A DNA stretch of 64,000 nucleotides from Bartonella queenslandensis. GTDB taxonomy: Bacteria > Pseudomonadota > Alphaproteobacteria > Rhizobiales > Rhizobiaceae. The first letter of the stretch is position 1. Each line of letters opens with the position of its first letter. Location: the NCBI RefSeq assembly GCF_018155095.1, contig NZ_NAAI01000005.1, positions 62,001-126,000 of the forward strand. The letters are read 5' to 3'. This document shows, piece by piece, positions 50,190 to 61,433 of this stretch. Below the pieces are notes generated by a model that was not told the DNA's origin, ran no database searches, and saw only the letters and a list, made by a program, of their open reading frames with translations. Position numbers and translations under genes: made by a program.

Positions 50190-52439
50190 ATGTCTGATAA
50201 AATGAATTTACCTTTTGATAAAGAACATATTGAGCCAATAGAATTACGTTCTGCTTTACAGGAACGCTATTTGGCTTATGCGCTTTCTACGATTACGCAT
50301 CGTGCGTTGCCTGATGTTCGTGATGGATTGAAACCTGTCCATCGGCGGATTGTTCATGCGATGCGTCTTCTCAAACTCAATCCTGGACAGTCTTATGCGA
50401 AATGTGCGCGGATTGTCGGTGATGTCATGGGAAAATTTCATCCTCATGGGGATGCATCTATTTATGATGCTTTGGTGCGCTTGGCTCAAAGTTTTGTGGT
50501 TCGCTATCCATTGGTTGATGGACAAGGCAATTTTGGTAATATTGATGGTGATAATGCTGCTGCTATGCGTTATACGGAAGCACGTATGACTGAAGTGGCT
50601 GCGTTGTTGCTTGAGGGAATTAATGAAAATGCTATTGATTTTCGTTTGACCTATAATGAAGAAGATGAAGAGCCTGTTGTTCTACCAGGTGCTTTCCCTA
50701 ATCTTTTAGCCAATGGTTCTTCAGGCATTGCTGTTGGTATGGCAACATCTATTCCTCCCCACAATGTTGCTGAGCTCTGTGATGCGGCGCTACATTTGAT
50801 TGCATATCCTGATACGCGTGATGAGGATTTAAATCAATTTGTGCTGGGACCTGATTTCCCAACCGGTGGTATTTTGGTTGAGCCTAAAAAGAGTATTGAG
50901 GAATCTTATCGTATAGGGCGGGGTTTTTTTCGATTGCGTTCACGTTGGCATCAGGAAACTGGTAGCCGTGGTTCTTATGTGATTATTGTGACTGAAATTC
51001 CTTACCAAGTTCAAAAGTCACGTCTTATTGAAAAAACTGCGGAATTATTGCTTGCACGGCGCTTACCAATGCTTGAGGATATTCAAGATGAATCAGCAGA
51101 AGATATCCGCATTGTGCTTGTTCCTAAAAATCGGTCGGTTGATCCTGAACTTCTTATGGAATCCCTTTTTAAATTGACTGATTTTGAAGTAAGATTTCCT
51201 CTTAATCTTAATGTTCTATCTTTGGGAAAAATACCGAATGTTCTCTCGCTGCGAGAAAGTTTGCAGCAATGGCTTGAACATCGTCAAGAAGTCCTTATTC
51301 GACGCTCTCATTATCGGCTTGATCAAATTGATAGCCGATTAGAAATTCTTCATGGGTATCTTATTGCCTATTTGAATCTCGATGAGGTCATCCAGATTAT
51401 TCGTGAAGAGGATGAACCGAAAAAGAAGATGATTCATCGTTTTGAATTAACAGAAAATCAAGCAGAAGCTATTCTTAATATGCGCTTGCGTTCTTTACGG
51501 AAGCTTGAAGAATTTGAAATTCGTAAGGAGTTTGAAACTCTTAAAGCTGAAAAAGAAAAATTGCAGAATTTGTTAGATTCTTCTGTAAAACAATGGAAAA
51601 TAATTTCAGAAGAAATTAAAAAAGTTCGCAAAACTTTTGGTCCTGAAACGCTCTTAGGAAAAAGGCGTACAACGTTTGAAGAAGCGCCAAGACATGATCT
51701 TGATGATATTCAACAAGCAATGATCGAAAAGGAACCGGTTACTGTTGTTATTTCTGAAAAGGGGTGGATGCGTGCTTTGAAAGGTCATTTAAACGATTAC
51801 AAAGCGCTTTCTTTTAAAGAAGGAGATAGTTTAAAGTTAGCATTTCCAGCATTTACGACCGACAAGATTGTGCTGATAAGTACGGGTGGAAAGTTTTTCA
51901 CTATTGGTGCCAATAGTTTGCCTGGAGGACGGGGACATGGTGAACCCATTCGTCTTTTAGTTGATATGGATGATGAGCATGATGTTCTTACAGCTTTTGT
52001 GCATCATGCAGAAGAAAAATTGCTCTTGGTTTCATCTTACGGAAATGGCTTTGTTATTCCTTCTGCAGAAGTGATTGCCAATACACGAAAAGGAAAGCAA
52101 GTCATGAATGTGAAATCTCCTGATAAGGTAAAGCTTTGTGTTCCGGTCAATGGTGATCATGTTGCTGTCGTTGGTGAAAACCGCAAAATGCTTATTTTTT
52201 CTATTGAACAAATACCAGAAATGAATCGTGGTAAAGGGGTTCGCTTACAACGTTACAAAGAAGGTGGTATTGTTGATGCCAAGACTTTTAATTTATCAGA
52301 AGGCTTAAGTTGGCAAGATACAGCTGAGCGAATCTTTAGCCGTCAAGCTGATGATCTCATGGAATGGATGGGAACGCGTGCAGGCGTTGGGCGTCTAGTT
52401 CCAAAAGGATTTCCAAAATCAGGAAAATTTACCAATTAA
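50190..52439 (+). CDS. parC: DNA topoisomerase IV subunit A
   Basis: ParC is the DNA-cutting subunit of topoisomerase IV, which unlinks daughter chromosomes. The 749-residue protein parallels GyrA at the N-terminus, with catalytic Tyr128 in [11 protein letters not shown]. The quinolone region reads [19 protein letters not shown]: Ala89 stands where E. coli ParC has Ser80, and Asp93 where it has Glu84. The C-terminal domain is shorter than that of GyrA and lacks a recognisable GyrA box, which separates it from gyrase. It lies after aspS, as in relatives, but separated by 1.0 kb of empty sequence. Confidence 0.96.
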   Translation: MSDKMNLPFDKEHIEPIELRSALQERYLAYALSTITHRALPDVRDGLKPVHRRIVHAMRLLKLNPGQSYAKCARIVGDVMGKFHPHGDASIYDALVRLAQSFVVRYPLVDGQGNFGNIDGDNAAAMRYTEARMTEVAALLLEGINENAIDFRLTYNEEDEEPVVLPGAFPNLLANGSSGIAVGMATSIPPHNVAELCDAALHLIAYPDTRDEDLNQFVLGPDFPTGGILVEPKKSIEESYRIGRGFFRLRSRWHQETGSRGSYVIIVTEIPYQVQKSRLIEKTAELLLARRLPMLEDIQDESAEDIRIVLVPKNRSVDPELLMESLFKLTDFEVRFPLNLNVLSLGKIPNVLSLRESLQQWLEHRQEVLIRRSHYRLDQIDSRLEILHGYLIAYLNLDEVIQIIREEDEPKKKMIHRFELTENQAEAILNMRLRSLRKLEEFEIRKEFETLKAEKEKLQNLLDSSVKQWKIISEEIKKVRKTFGPETLLGKRRTTFEEAPRHDLDDIQQAMIEKEPVTVVISEKGWMRALKGHLNDYKALSFKEGDSLKLAFPAFTTDKIVLISTGGKFFTIGANSLPGGRGHGEPIRLLVDMDDEHDVLTAFVHHAEEKLLLVSSYGNGFVIPSAEVIANTRKGKQVMNVKSPDKVKLCVPVNGDHVAVVGENRKMLIFSIEQIPEMNRGKGVRLQRYKEGGIVDAKTFNLSEGLSWQDTAERIFSRQADDLMEWMGTRAGVGRLVPKGFPKSGKFTN

Positions 52440-52985
52440 ATAATAGAATGTTTTTATTTCAAGCCTATAAAAGCATAAATAAAAATACTATGTGTTTTTA
52501 TTATATGATAAGATGTTGGTTTATATTAATAATTTAATATCATATTAAATGAAAGGCTCTAATACCCATAAGGTTTCTTATTTCAATTTTGTTCATGTTA
52601 AAATAGTCAAAATGATTTGTTTGCACATCACAAGTGGATTGGTGTTATAAATGGAAGTTTATAAATAAAAGAATAAAATATGTCTTTTATAGGCTGTCTC
52701 AAGTGCCAAGAGTGGTTGTAAAATTGGGAACTGAATAAATATAATAGGCTTACATGTTTCATAAGTGTGGGGGTGATAGAATGGTTTTATACATTTTATT
52801 ATTTTACCACTATATTGTTCATGGGTTCTATCGTGAAATAATTTTATGCTTTGAGAGGTGTATTTTTAAAACAAATATGTGAATATTTAACACAAGAGTA
52901 TCCTTAGAGGTATTCTGTTTTGTGTAAGAGAAATAATATCTTTCTTGTTCAAGAGAGGTGTTATTAATTTTGCTCGTAGCAGTGT
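52440..52985. other. Spacer between convergent parC and MFS gene
   Basis: This 546-base gap between convergent genes is AT-rich. I see no clear terminator hairpin, reading frame, RNA gene or repeat family. Confidence 0.4.
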
Positions 52986-54242
52986 CTATTCGTTAGGATT
53001 ATGATGATATTGCCTAAAGAGATGACCATGTTCTGCCCATAAGACAAGCAAAATAGCAACAAGGCTTAGAAAGAAAAATCCTGCTGAGTTTGGGATGGTT
53101 GTTTCATCAAATTGTTGGGCAATAAAAAAGCTCAGTCCTGCACCGATAGATGTCTGGAGAAATCCGGATACAGAAGAGGCTGTTCCAGCAATTTTGCCTA
53201 CAGATTCGAGGGCGAGCGTATTGAAATTGGCCATAATACCACCACAGGTAAACATTAATATACAATATAACGTCATATAAAAAGGAAAGGGAATAACACC
53301 GCCTGCTAAGATGGATCCAATAAACCAAACGCATGAAGTGCCACAAAAGAGCAAAAGCATAGTATGCGCAATACGCCGCATTCCAAGACGTCCGACAAAT
53401 CGAGAATTCATGAATGATGAGAAAGCCTGAAATGCAGCACCGATGGCAAATGCTATAGGAAACCAAAAACCTAGTTTGTAAATTCCTTCATAGGTTTGTT
53501 GTGATGTATTAACAGCAATAAAAATACAGCTTAGAATGATGGATGTTGCAAGCGTATAGCAAAGTGTTGTACGATTTGTTACGACAATCCATAAGTTGTG
53601 TTTTACTGAAGAAAAGGAAAGAGGGCGCTGTTCATAAAGTGTTTCAGGCAAGCGGAATTGAATCCAAACCATTAACCCCAAACCAATCATTGCCATGAAA
53701 ATAAAAATAAATTGCCAATGTCCGAGTAGTAAAATGATCTGTCCTGTTGCAGGACCAACCATTGGGGCAACAAGAAAAACCATCATAACAATAGACATAA
53801 CTTCTGCCATTTTTCGGCCACTGTAGAGATCACGTACAACGGAAACCGTAAGAACACGCATAGCAGCTCCTCCAATGCCTTGCAAAATACGCAAAATGAG
53901 CAAGAGAGAAAAATCAGTTACAAAGGCACAACCAATTGCCGTAAATGAATAAAAGGCAAGACCAAGAAGAATAAGTTTACGTCGTCCATACCGATCGCTT
54001 ATTGGACCGAAAAATATTTGAGCAATACCATAGCTAATAAGATAACTTGAAATGATATAATGTTGATCATTTTCGTTGAGAACATTTAAGCCTTTTAAAA
54101 TATCGGGCATAGCAGGCAACATAATGTCTACAGCTATAGCGTTAATAGCCATGAGTGAAGCAATAAGAATAACAAATTCTTTATAGCCAATTTTCTTCTT
54201 AATCGCATCACTGTGCGCTTGTTCATCAACTGAATATGACAT
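52986..54242 (-). CDS. MFS drug-resistance transporter, Bcr/CflA family
   Basis: This is a twelve-helix proton-driven exporter. The 418 residues open with a charged tail, then LIASLMAINAIAVDIMLPAMPDI, a close match to the first helix of Bcr/CflA proteins. GPISDRYGRRKLILLGLAFY is the classical loop 2-3 motif and LRILQGIGGAAMRVLTVSVVRDLYSG is the family's helix 4-5 segment. Substrates of this group include bicyclomycin, sulfonamides and chloramphenicol in other bacteria; the one here is unknown. It lies downstream of grxD on the same strand and may be read through from there. Confidence 0.9.
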   Translation of the reverse strand: MSYSVDEQAHSDAIKKKIGYKEFVILIASLMAINAIAVDIMLPAMPDILKGLNVLNENDQHYIISSYLISYGIAQIFFGPISDRYGRRKLILLGLAFYSFTAIGCAFVTDFSLLLILRILQGIGGAAMRVLTVSVVRDLYSGRKMAEVMSIVMMVFLVAPMVGPATGQIILLLGHWQFIFIFMAMIGLGLMVWIQFRLPETLYEQRPLSFSSVKHNLWIVVTNRTTLCYTLATSIILSCIFIAVNTSQQTYEGIYKLGFWFPIAFAIGAAFQAFSSFMNSRFVGRLGMRRIAHTMLLLFCGTSCVWFIGSILAGGVIPFPFYMTLYCILMFTCGGIMANFNTLALESVGKIAGTASSVSGFLQTSIGAGLSFFIAQQFDETTIPNSAGFFFLSLVAILLVLWAEHGHLFRQYHHNPNE

Positions 54243-54313
54243 AAGGTATCCTTGAAATGAAAATTTCGCCTGAAAACAGCTCTTTTTAAGAGTCTGAATG
54301 AAATGAAAGATAC

Positions 54314-54646
54314 CTATGATTGCTTACAAGGAATATTTTTTTCTTTCAAAAGTTCTTGTAACTCATTGTTTTGAAACATTTCTTTAACAATATCACAGCC
54401 TCCAATAAATTCACCTTTGATATAAAGTTGTGGAATCGTTGGCCAATTTGAGTAATCTTTGATCCCTTGACGCAATTCGTCAGAAGTTAAGATATTAACC
54501 CCTTTATAATTCAATCCTAAATAGTCGAGGATTTGAACGACTTGTCCTGAAAAACCACATTGTGGAGCGTCAGGGGTTCCTTTCATGAATAAAATGACGT
54601 CGTTTGTTTTAATTTCGTTGTCAATAAAATCATGAACAGTGGTCAT
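54314..54646 (-). CDS. grxD: Monothiol glutaredoxin (Grx4 type)
   Basis: CGFS glutaredoxins bind a bridging 2Fe-2S cluster with glutathione and pass it to target proteins, often together with BolA proteins. The 110 residues carry Cys30 in PQCGFSGQ, the [19 protein letters not shown] segment with the cis-proline, and a glutathione-binding KGTPDAP start. GAGGG lies 8 bases before the ATG. bolA lies just upstream on the same strand, an adjacency that fits a working Grx-BolA pair. Confidence 0.96.
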   Translation of the reverse strand: MTTVHDFIDNEIKTNDVILFMKGTPDAPQCGFSGQVVQILDYLGLNYKGVNILTSDELRQGIKDYSNWPTIPQLYIKGEFIGGCDIVKEMFQNNELQELLKEKNIPCKQS

Positions 54647-54743
54647 TTTTATCCCTCGATATTTCAGATTTTTATAAGTGTGTAATTATGTTCGTACCCG
54701 TTTTAATCGTATTGAACGAATGAATGCAAGAAGAAAATTTAGA

Positions 54744-54977
54744 CTATTTTGGGGTACTTGTTTGCAACATTAAGGCGTGGAGGTCATTTCCCATATTGCC
54801 TTTAAGGGCATCATAGACCATTTTATGCTGCTGAACACGGGTTTTACCACGAAAACTTTCAGAAATAACTTCTGCAGCATAATGTTCCCCATCTCCAGCA
54901 AGATCACTAATTGTTACAGTCGCATCGGGAATGCCTTCACGAATAAGTGTTTCAATTGCATGAGCACTCATTGCCAT
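54744..54977 (-). CDS. bolA: BolA family protein
   Basis: BolA proteins form cluster-binding heterodimers with CGFS glutaredoxins. I choose ATG 54977 (77 residues) since TAGGAG lies 7 bases upstream; the codon before it is an in-frame GTG. The fold's core is visible in VTISDLAGDGEHYAAEVISESFRGKTRVQQHKMVYDAL, with His in the HYAA region and the conserved VQQHKMVY helix. It follows purL and precedes grxD on the same strand, the arrangement usual in alphaproteobacteria. Confidence 0.94.
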   Translation of the reverse strand: MAMSAHAIETLIREGIPDATVTISDLAGDGEHYAAEVISESFRGKTRVQQHKMVYDALKGNMGNDLHALMLQTSTPK

Positions 54978-55040
54978 CACTATTCTCCTATGTTGTTCAT
55001 CCTTTTGTAAGAGCTGTTTAAAAGAGAAAGAATAAATTTT

Positions 55041-57251
55041 TTACTCTTCACCCATAAATTGTGGAAACCAGTTCTCATAGGCTTGTGTAAGTTTTTCCAC
55101 TGAAAGTGTTAATATCCCATCTATATTAAGAGAATCTCCCTCAACTTGACCTAGCTCTGTTAAAGAAATGGCATGGGTTTGTGCATGCTCTTTAAGACTG
55201 CTGAGAGCATGAGGCTTAACGGCTAAAAGATAACGCCCTTGATCTTCTCCAAAAAGTTCTGCATGATGGAGGGATTTATTGCTTAATTTTACTTTAACTC
55301 CTTTACCTGCTTTAATCACCATTTCTGCAAGTGCAATCGCTAATCCCCCATCAGAAATGTCATGAGCAGCATGAACAAAACCGCTATTAATAACATCTCG
55401 AACGAATTGGCCATGTTTTTTTTCAAGTTGTAAATCTATGGGAGGAGGGGCACCTGCATCAATATTTAAAATGTTACGTGCATAGATTGATTGTCCTAAA
55501 TGAGAACCACAATCTCCCACTAAAATGATACTATCTCCATTTTTCATACCACTTATTGTTACCATTTTAGACCAATCACTAAGAAGGCCTACACCAGCAA
55601 TTGTGGGGGTAGGAAGAATAGCTTCTCCATTTGTTTCGTTGTAAAGAGAAACATTGCCTGAAACGATAGGAAAATCAAGGATTCTACAAGCTTCTCCTAT
55701 ACCTTTAATAGCCAAAACCAGTTGTCCCATAATTTCAGGCTTTTCAGGATTACCAAAATTAAGGTTATCTGTAGCAGCTAGTGGTGTTGCACCTGTCGTA
55801 CTAATATTTCGCCAGCATTCTGCAACAGCTTGTTTCCCTCCTTCATAAGGGTCTGCTTCACAATAACGCGGTGTTACATCAGAAGAAAAAGCAAGAGCTC
55901 GTTTACTCTTATTACTTATGCGGATAACACCTGCATCACCTCCCGGACAAATGAGGCTATTTCCTTGAATAAGAGTATCATATTGTTCATAAACCCATCG
56001 TCGTGAACTTTGATCAGCTGAATTCAATAAGGTTAAAAGTGCATCACTAAGATTCTCAACTTTTTTGACATCTTCTGCTTTCAGGAGCGTTTTCTTTGCA
56101 GGTTCACTCCAAGGACGATCATAAACAGGTGCTTCATCACCAAGCTCTTTGATGGGAAGATTGACAACTTCTTCTCCTTGATGAGATACACGAAAACGTA
56201 AATCATCGGTTGTTTTTCCAATAATGGAAAAATGGAGCCCCCACTTATGAAAAATTGCTGCTGCTTGCCTTTCTAGCTCTGGTTTAAGGACCATGAGCAT
56301 ACGCTCTTGACTTTCAGAAAGCATCATTTCATAGGCTGTCATGTTTTCTTCACGAACGGGAACAGTATCGAGATTAAGCTGTATTCCTAGATTCCCTTTT
56401 GCACCCATTTCAACGGCAGAAGAGGTGAGACCTGCAGCCCCCATATCTTGAATAGCAACCACGGCTCCAAGTTCCATGAGCTCTAAACATGCTTCAAGAA
56501 GGCATTTTTCTGTAAAAGGATCTCCGACTTGAACGGTTGGGCGTTTTTCACTGATTGAATCATCAAATTCAGCAGAAGCCATTGTGGCTCCACCGACACC
56601 ATCTCGCCCTGTTTTTGCACCAAGATAAACAACAGGGAGTCCTACGCCTTGTGCTTTAGAATAAAAAAGAGCATCTGTCTTTGCAATCCCAGCGACAAAA
56701 GCATTAACGAGGATATTGCCATTATAACGTTCATCAAAATTGATTTCTCCACCAACCGTTGGAACACCAAAAGAATTGCTGTAACCCCCTATTCCAGAAA
56801 CAACGCCAGCAACAAGATGGCGTGTTCGGGGGTGATCAGGAGCACCAAAACGCAATGCATTCATAGCGGCAACAGGACGGGCGCCCATTGTAAAGACATC
56901 ACGCAAAATACCACCAACACCTGTCGCTGCCCCTTGATAAGGTTCAATATAAGAAGGATGGTTATGGCTTTCCATTTTGAAAACAACACATTGTCCTTCA
57001 CCAATATCGACAACTCCAGCATTTTCACCAGGTCCTTGAATGACACACTTTCCTTCTGTCGGAAGAGTTTTGAGCCATTTTTTAGAAGATTTATAGGAAC
57101 AATGTTCGTTCCACATTGCAGAAAAAATTCCCAGTTCAGTAAATGTTGGTTCTCTGCCGATTAACGTTAGGATACGTTGATATTCATCCTCTTTTAGCCC
57201 GTGTTGTGCAATGAGCTCTGGTGTAATCGTGATGTTATTGCAAGGATTCAT
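55041..57251 (-). CDS. purL: Phosphoribosylformylglycinamidine synthase subunit PurL
   Basis: PurL is the ATP-dependent amidotransfer subunit that turns FGAR into FGAM in purine synthesis. At 736 residues it is the small type that works with separate PurQ and PurS. Typical segments are [19 protein letters not shown], the ATP and metal site [44 protein letters not shown], and the second-half counterpart [19 protein letters not shown]. It is downstream of purC, purS and purQ on the same strand, although a 297-base gap separates it from purQ and could hold its own promoter. Confidence 0.97.
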   Translation of the reverse strand: MNPCNNITITPELIAQHGLKEDEYQRILTLIGREPTFTELGIFSAMWNEHCSYKSSKKWLKTLPTEGKCVIQGPGENAGVVDIGEGQCVVFKMESHNHPSYIEPYQGAATGVGGILRDVFTMGARPVAAMNALRFGAPDHPRTRHLVAGVVSGIGGYSNSFGVPTVGGEINFDERYNGNILVNAFVAGIAKTDALFYSKAQGVGLPVVYLGAKTGRDGVGGATMASAEFDDSISEKRPTVQVGDPFTEKCLLEACLELMELGAVVAIQDMGAAGLTSSAVEMGAKGNLGIQLNLDTVPVREENMTAYEMMLSESQERMLMVLKPELERQAAAIFHKWGLHFSIIGKTTDDLRFRVSHQGEEVVNLPIKELGDEAPVYDRPWSEPAKKTLLKAEDVKKVENLSDALLTLLNSADQSSRRWVYEQYDTLIQGNSLICPGGDAGVIRISNKSKRALAFSSDVTPRYCEADPYEGGKQAVAECWRNISTTGATPLAATDNLNFGNPEKPEIMGQLVLAIKGIGEACRILDFPIVSGNVSLYNETNGEAILPTPTIAGVGLLSDWSKMVTISGMKNGDSIILVGDCGSHLGQSIYARNILNIDAGAPPPIDLQLEKKHGQFVRDVINSGFVHAAHDISDGGLAIALAEMVIKAGKGVKVKLSNKSLHHAELFGEDQGRYLLAVKPHALSSLKEHAQTHAISLTELGQVEGDSLNIDGILTLSVEKLTQAYENWFPQFMGEE

Positions 57252-57548
57252 GAGTATATTTATCCGTCAAATTAATCGAAATTTAGCATTTTAATTTTTT
57301 TAATCTAGCAACTTAGATTATGGAAAACTACGTGGTTTAATAATTAAAATATTCATAGATCCTCAGCTGAAGATTTTGTTCGTTTGGTTGGATGAACTTC
57401 AAGACCAAAAAAACAATCTTAAATAATTATGTGTTTAGAGAATAATATCCATGGTTATTTGTATAGAATTTTGCTCATAGATTTACAACGCGAGAAATGA
57501 TATAAATCTTCGTTTTTACAATTATAAAGGACAAGAATTTTTGCAGCC

Positions 57549-58220
57549 TCATCCATTGACTAATTCTAAAGCACTTTGAAAAAGTAAACGACCGTCAATC
57601 CCTCCATGAGCGGGTTCGATAAAGTTTTCAGGGTGGGGCATCATACCAAGAATATTACCAGCTTTATTAATAACACCAGCAATGTTTTTTATTGAGCCGT
57701 TAGGGTTTGTATTTTCTGCGTAGCGAAAAACAATTTGTTCATTGTCTTCCATTTGTTTTAATGTTTCATTGTCAGCAAAGTAATTTCCATCATGATGGGC
57801 AACAGGACAACGAATAATTTGTCCTTTAGAATAATATCGAGAAAATTTCGTCTTGGCATTAACGACTTCAAGTTTAACTTCACGACAAACAAATTTTAAA
57901 GAAGCATTACGCATTAAAGTTCCAGGGAGTAATCCAGCTTCCAACAAAATCTGAAACCCATTACAAATACCTATGATAGTAATACCTTCTTGTGCTTTTT
58001 CACGAATAGCTTTTAAGATGGGGGTTCGCGCTCCAATAGCACCACATCTTAAGTAGTCACCATAAGAAAAACCACCAGGAATAATAATAATATCTACATC
58101 TGGAATTGTTGTCTCTGTTTGCCAAATTTTGAGTGGCTCAACCCCTGTTATATGATGTAATGCGGCAACCATATCTTGGTCGCGATTTAATCCAGGAAGT
58201 TGAATAATGGCGGTTTTCAT
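57549..58220 (-). CDS. purQ: Phosphoribosylformylglycinamidine synthase subunit PurQ
   Basis: PurQ is the glutaminase that supplies ammonia to PurL. The 223-residue class I amidotransferase has the nucleophile Cys86 in [19 protein letters not shown], the oxyanion-region [18 protein letters not shown], and the catalytic His in [11 protein letters not shown]. It starts 11 bases after purS with little ribosome binding site of its own, so the two are probably translated together. purL follows downstream. Confidence 0.97.
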   Translation of the reverse strand: MKTAIIQLPGLNRDQDMVAALHHITGVEPLKIWQTETTIPDVDIIIIPGGFSYGDYLRCGAIGARTPILKAIREKAQEGITIIGICNGFQILLEAGLLPGTLMRNASLKFVCREVKLEVVNAKTKFSRYYSKGQIIRCPVAHHDGNYFADNETLKQMEDNEQIVFRYAENTNPNGSIKNIAGVINKAGNILGMMPHPENFIEPAHGGIDGRLLFQSALELVNG

Positions 58221-58231
58221 GAGCTTTTCAC

Positions 58232-58471
58232 TTAAAGAAGTTCGATAGTATAATTTTCAATGACAGTATTTGCGAGTAACTCTTCACACATCTGCTCAAG
58301 TTTTTTCTTTGCGGTTTCAAAAGGTTGGTCATCAAGAACAATATCAAAAACCTTTCCTTGACGAATGGAATGAATCCCTTCGAAAGCTAAACTTTTTAAA
58401 GCACCGACAATAGCCTCTCCTTGTGGATCAAGGACGCTTTCTCTTAAAGTAACTGTAATGCGTGCTTTCAT
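58232..58471 (-). CDS. purS: Phosphoribosylformylglycinamidine synthase subunit PurS
   Basis: PurS bridges PurL and PurQ and helps channel ammonia. The 79 residues match the family: [20 protein letters not shown], then [21 protein letters not shown], and the C-terminal [20 protein letters not shown] lies 8 bases before the ATG. Its presence confirms that the small-type PurL is used. It sits between purC and purQ. Confidence 0.96.
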   Translation of the reverse strand: MKARITVTLRESVLDPQGEAIVGALKSLAFEGIHSIRQGKVFDIVLDDQPFETAKKKLEQMCEELLANTVIENYTIELL

Positions 58472-58567
58472 TTTTTGCTTCCTGTTGTTAGAAAAACCTC
58501 TCCTTTGAAGAGGTATATTTATAGAAGGCAGTAATTATTTTACCTTGTGTTTACTTGACGCGTTTTT

Positions 58568-59332
58568 TTACTTTACCAAGACGGGACCACTTGGTCGAGT
58601 TGGCTCATTTTCATTCATAATACCAAGGCGTTTGGCAACCTCTTGATAGGCATTAATAAGCCCCCCCATATCACGACGAAAACGATCTTTGTCCATTTTT
58701 TCTCGTGTTTGCATATCCCATAGTCGTGCAGAATCAGGAGAAATTTCATCAGCAAGAACAATGCGCATTGTTTCATCTTCCCACAGGCGACCAAATTCCA
58801 TTTTAAAATCAATTAATTGGATGTTGACTCCGGCAAAAAGGCCGGAAAGAAAATCATTAATACGAATTGAAAGTTGCATGATATCTTCTACTTCTTGCGG
58901 GACAGCCCACCCAAAAGCAGTGATATGTTCTTCTGTCACCATGGGATCATCGAGAGAATCATTTTTATAGTAGAATTCAATGATGGATTGTGGGAGTGGG
59001 GTTCCTTCTTCTAATCCTAAACGTTTAGCAAGAGAACCCGCTGCAACATTTCGAACGACAACTTCCAATGGAATGATTTCCACTGCTTTAATAAGCTGTT
59101 CGCGCATATTTATGCGTTTTATAAAATGTGTTGGGATGCCCAAACGTCCAAGATGGCTAAAGATATATTCCGAAATTCGGTTATTTAAAACCCCTTTCCC
59201 ATCGATAATTTCATGTTTTTTAGCATTAAAGGCTGTAGCATCATCCTTAAAAAATTGAATATACGTTCCTGGTTCAGGTCCTTCATACAAAATTTTGGCC
59301 TTGCCTTCATAAATACGGTGGCGACGATTCAT
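58568..59332 (-). CDS. purC: SAICAR synthetase
   Basis: PurC joins aspartate to CAIR using ATP in the eighth step of purine synthesis. The 254-residue protein has the N-terminal [34 protein letters not shown] segment in two overlapping blocks and the family signature in [21 protein letters not shown], followed by [10 protein letters not shown] and the metal-site [15 protein letters not shown]. It heads the purC-purS-purQ group. The ATG follows a short GAGA site. Confidence 0.97.
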   Translation of the reverse strand: MNRRHRIYEGKAKILYEGPEPGTYIQFFKDDATAFNAKKHEIIDGKGVLNNRISEYIFSHLGRLGIPTHFIKRINMREQLIKAVEIIPLEVVVRNVAAGSLAKRLGLEEGTPLPQSIIEFYYKNDSLDDPMVTEEHITAFGWAVPQEVEDIMQLSIRINDFLSGLFAGVNIQLIDFKMEFGRLWEDETMRIVLADEISPDSARLWDMQTREKMDKDRFRRDMGGLINAYQEVAKRLGIMNENEPTRPSGPVLVK

Positions 59333-59505
59333 TATGATTCTCTATTTATCTTGAGAGGTTTTTAATAACATTAGTAAGCGATACTATCCTAATTGATAGA
59401 AATTCTCAATGATATTGCTATGATACTTTTATAATTTTTGTCATGATACGTCTCTTCAAAGGTGGAGATGCAGAGACGACGAGAAAAAAGATTAACTCTT
59501 TTGGA

Positions 59506-60054
59506 TCAAATTTTTGCAAGAAAGTGAGAAAGGACCATAAGCCCTTCAGGCCAAGGTCCGTGTCCAGATTCTGCATTGATATGCCCAGAATACCCAGCAT
59601 CCACAAAGAGTGAGCCCCAGTCATTGGCAATTTTTTCTGCGACCGAAAATTGACAAAATTCATCATTGCGGCTGGCGATGACAATAGAAGGAAAAGGCAA
59701 CTTTTGACGATGATAGGGGCCAAATGTCATTAAATGTTTGGGACGTATTTTCTCATTGGCAACATCTGGAGGTGCCACAAAAAAGGCGCCACAAACTTTT
59801 TTTGCATTTTGTATAGTTGCATGAATAGCGGTAGGAACGCCTAATGAATGAGCAATAATCATAACAGGTCTTTGAGCTTGTGCAATGGCGGTTTTAACTT
59901 CATTAACCCACTCGTCACAAACAGGCTTTGACCAATGGGCTTGTTCAATACGGCGAGCTGTGGATAATTTTTTTTCCCAACGTGTTTGCCAATGATCTGG
60001 ACCAGATCCTTTGTAGCCAGGAACCATAAGAATATCGAGTTGATTTGCTTTCAT
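59506..60054 (-). CDS. Small alpha/beta hydrolase (RBBP9/YdeN family)
   Basis: This 182-residue protein belongs to the short alpha/beta hydrolases related to human RBBP9 and bacterial YdeN. The opening LDILMVPGYKGSGPDHWQTRWE is the family hallmark. Catalytic residues are Ser70 in IAHSLGVPT, Asp131 in SRNDEFC, and a histidine in SGHINAESGHGPWPEG (158 or 165). It is likely a cytoplasmic serine hydrolase; the natural substrate is unknown for most members. It lies between purB and purC on the same strand, probably a conserved passenger of the purine cluster. Confidence 0.88.
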   Translation of the reverse strand: MKANQLDILMVPGYKGSGPDHWQTRWEKKLSTARRIEQAHWSKPVCDEWVNEVKTAIAQAQRPVMIIAHSLGVPTAIHATIQNAKKVCGAFFVAPPDVANEKIRPKHLMTFGPYHRQKLPFPSIVIASRNDEFCQFSVAEKIANDWGSLFVDAGYSGHINAESGHGPWPEGLMVLSHFLAKI

Positions 60055-60122
60055 GAATTGTTTTCTTTGTTACAATAGGTTTTTCACCATAGGTGGAATA
60101 GATTTGGGCTTTCTATGTTGTT

Positions 60123-61433
60123 CTATTGTTCTTTAAAAACACGTTTAAAAATCCTATTGATATGTTTAGTATGATAAGAAAGATCAAATTTTTCTCGAAG
60201 CTCTGCTTCACTTAAAGTTTTGCTAACATCTTTGTCATTGAGCAGTTCTTCTAAAAAATCTTTTCCTTGTTCCCAAACCTTCATCGCGTTTCGTTGTACA
60301 ATTCGATATGAATCTTCACGACTGATTCCTGCTTGTGTGAGTGCTAAAAGGACCCGTTGTGAATGAACAAGACCTCGGAATTTATTGAGATTTTTTTGCA
60401 TATTTTCCGGATAGACAATGAGATTTTCAATGACTGATGTGAGGCGAGAAAGAGCAAAATCAAGTGTAATCGTTGCATCAGGGCCAATATAACGTTCGAC
60501 AGATGAATGAGAAATATCGCGTTCATGCCAAAGTGCTACATTTTCCATGGCAGGGAGTGCAAATGCACGAACCATACGGGCTAACCCCGTTAAATTTTCT
60601 GTTAAAACTGGATTCCGTTTATGAGGCATTGCCGATGAACCTTTTTGCCCTGGTGAGAAATGTTCTTCTGCTTCGAGAACCTCTGTTCGCTGTAAATGGC
60701 GTATTTCTATCGCTAACCTTTCAATAGAGGACGCAATAACACCCAGTGTTGCAAAAAACATAGCATGACGATCCCGTGGTATAATTTGAGTGGAAACGGG
60801 TTCAGCACGCATTCCTAAAGCTTTTGCGACATGTTCTTCAACGCGTGGATCGATATTGGCAAAAGTTCCTACAGCTCCTGAAATTGCGCAAGTAGAAATT
60901 TCTTCACGTGCAGCAAGAAGACGTTTGCGACAACGAGAAAATTCAGCGTATGCGAGAGCAAACTTGACGCCAAATGTTGTTGGTTCAGCGTGAATGCCAT
61001 GACTTCGCCCAATGGTGATGGTTTCTTTATGTTCAAAAGCACGTCTTTTTAAGGCTTCAAGAAGTTGGTCTATATCCTTGAGCAAAATATCACTTGCACG
61101 CATTAATTGAATGCTCAGCGTTGTATCGAGAACATCAGATGATGTCATGCCTTGGTGAATAAAACGTGCTTCTGGTCCAATGAATTCAGCGAGATGGGTT
61201 AGAAATGCAATAACATCATGTTTGGTAATGGATTCAATTTCATCAATACGATTGACATCAAATTCAGCTGCTGCTCCTTTTTCCCAAATGATCTGAGCTG
61301 CTTCTTTCGGAATAACCCCCAGTTGAGCAAGGGCATCACAAGCATGGGCTTCAATTTCAAACCAAATACGATATTTCGTTTCAGGAGACCAAATTGTTAC
61401 CATTTCAGGGCGGGAATAACGTGTGATCATCAT
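60123..61433 (-). CDS. purB: Adenylosuccinate lyase
   Basis: PurB releases fumarate from SAICAR and from adenylosuccinate, two steps of AMP synthesis. The 436-residue protein opens MITRYSRPEMVTIWSPETKYRIW, has HDVIAFLTHLAEF and GMTSSDVLDT around the active site, RSHGIHAEPTTFG with the catalytic His, and the fumarase/lyase signature GSSAMPHKRNP. Its ATG overlaps the rpe stop codon by 4 bases (ATGA), which implies translational coupling. The next codon is also ATG and could be the real start. Confidence 0.97.
   Translation of the reverse strand: MMITRYSRPEMVTIWSPETKYRIWFEIEAHACDALAQLGVIPKEAAQIIWEKGAAAEFDVNRIDEIESITKHDVIAFLTHLAEFIGPEARFIHQGMTSSDVLDTTLSIQLMRASDILLKDIDQLLEALKRRAFEHKETITIGRSHGIHAEPTTFGVKFALAYAEFSRCRKRLLAAREEISTCAISGAVGTFANIDPRVEEHVAKALGMRAEPVSTQIIPRDRHAMFFATLGVIASSIERLAIEIRHLQRTEVLEAEEHFSPGQKGSSAMPHKRNPVLTENLTGLARMVRAFALPAMENVALWHERDISHSSVERYIGPDATITLDFALSRLTSVIENLIVYPENMQKNLNKFRGLVHSQRVLLALTQAGISREDSYRIVQRNAMKVWEQGKDFLEELLNDKDVSKTLSEAELREKFDLSYHTKHINRIFKRVFKEQ

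Noticed and set aside
56649-57164. A 171-codon plus-strand frame inside purL
   Set aside because: It is antisense to conserved purL sequence, contains no recognisable domain and is best explained as a shadow frame.
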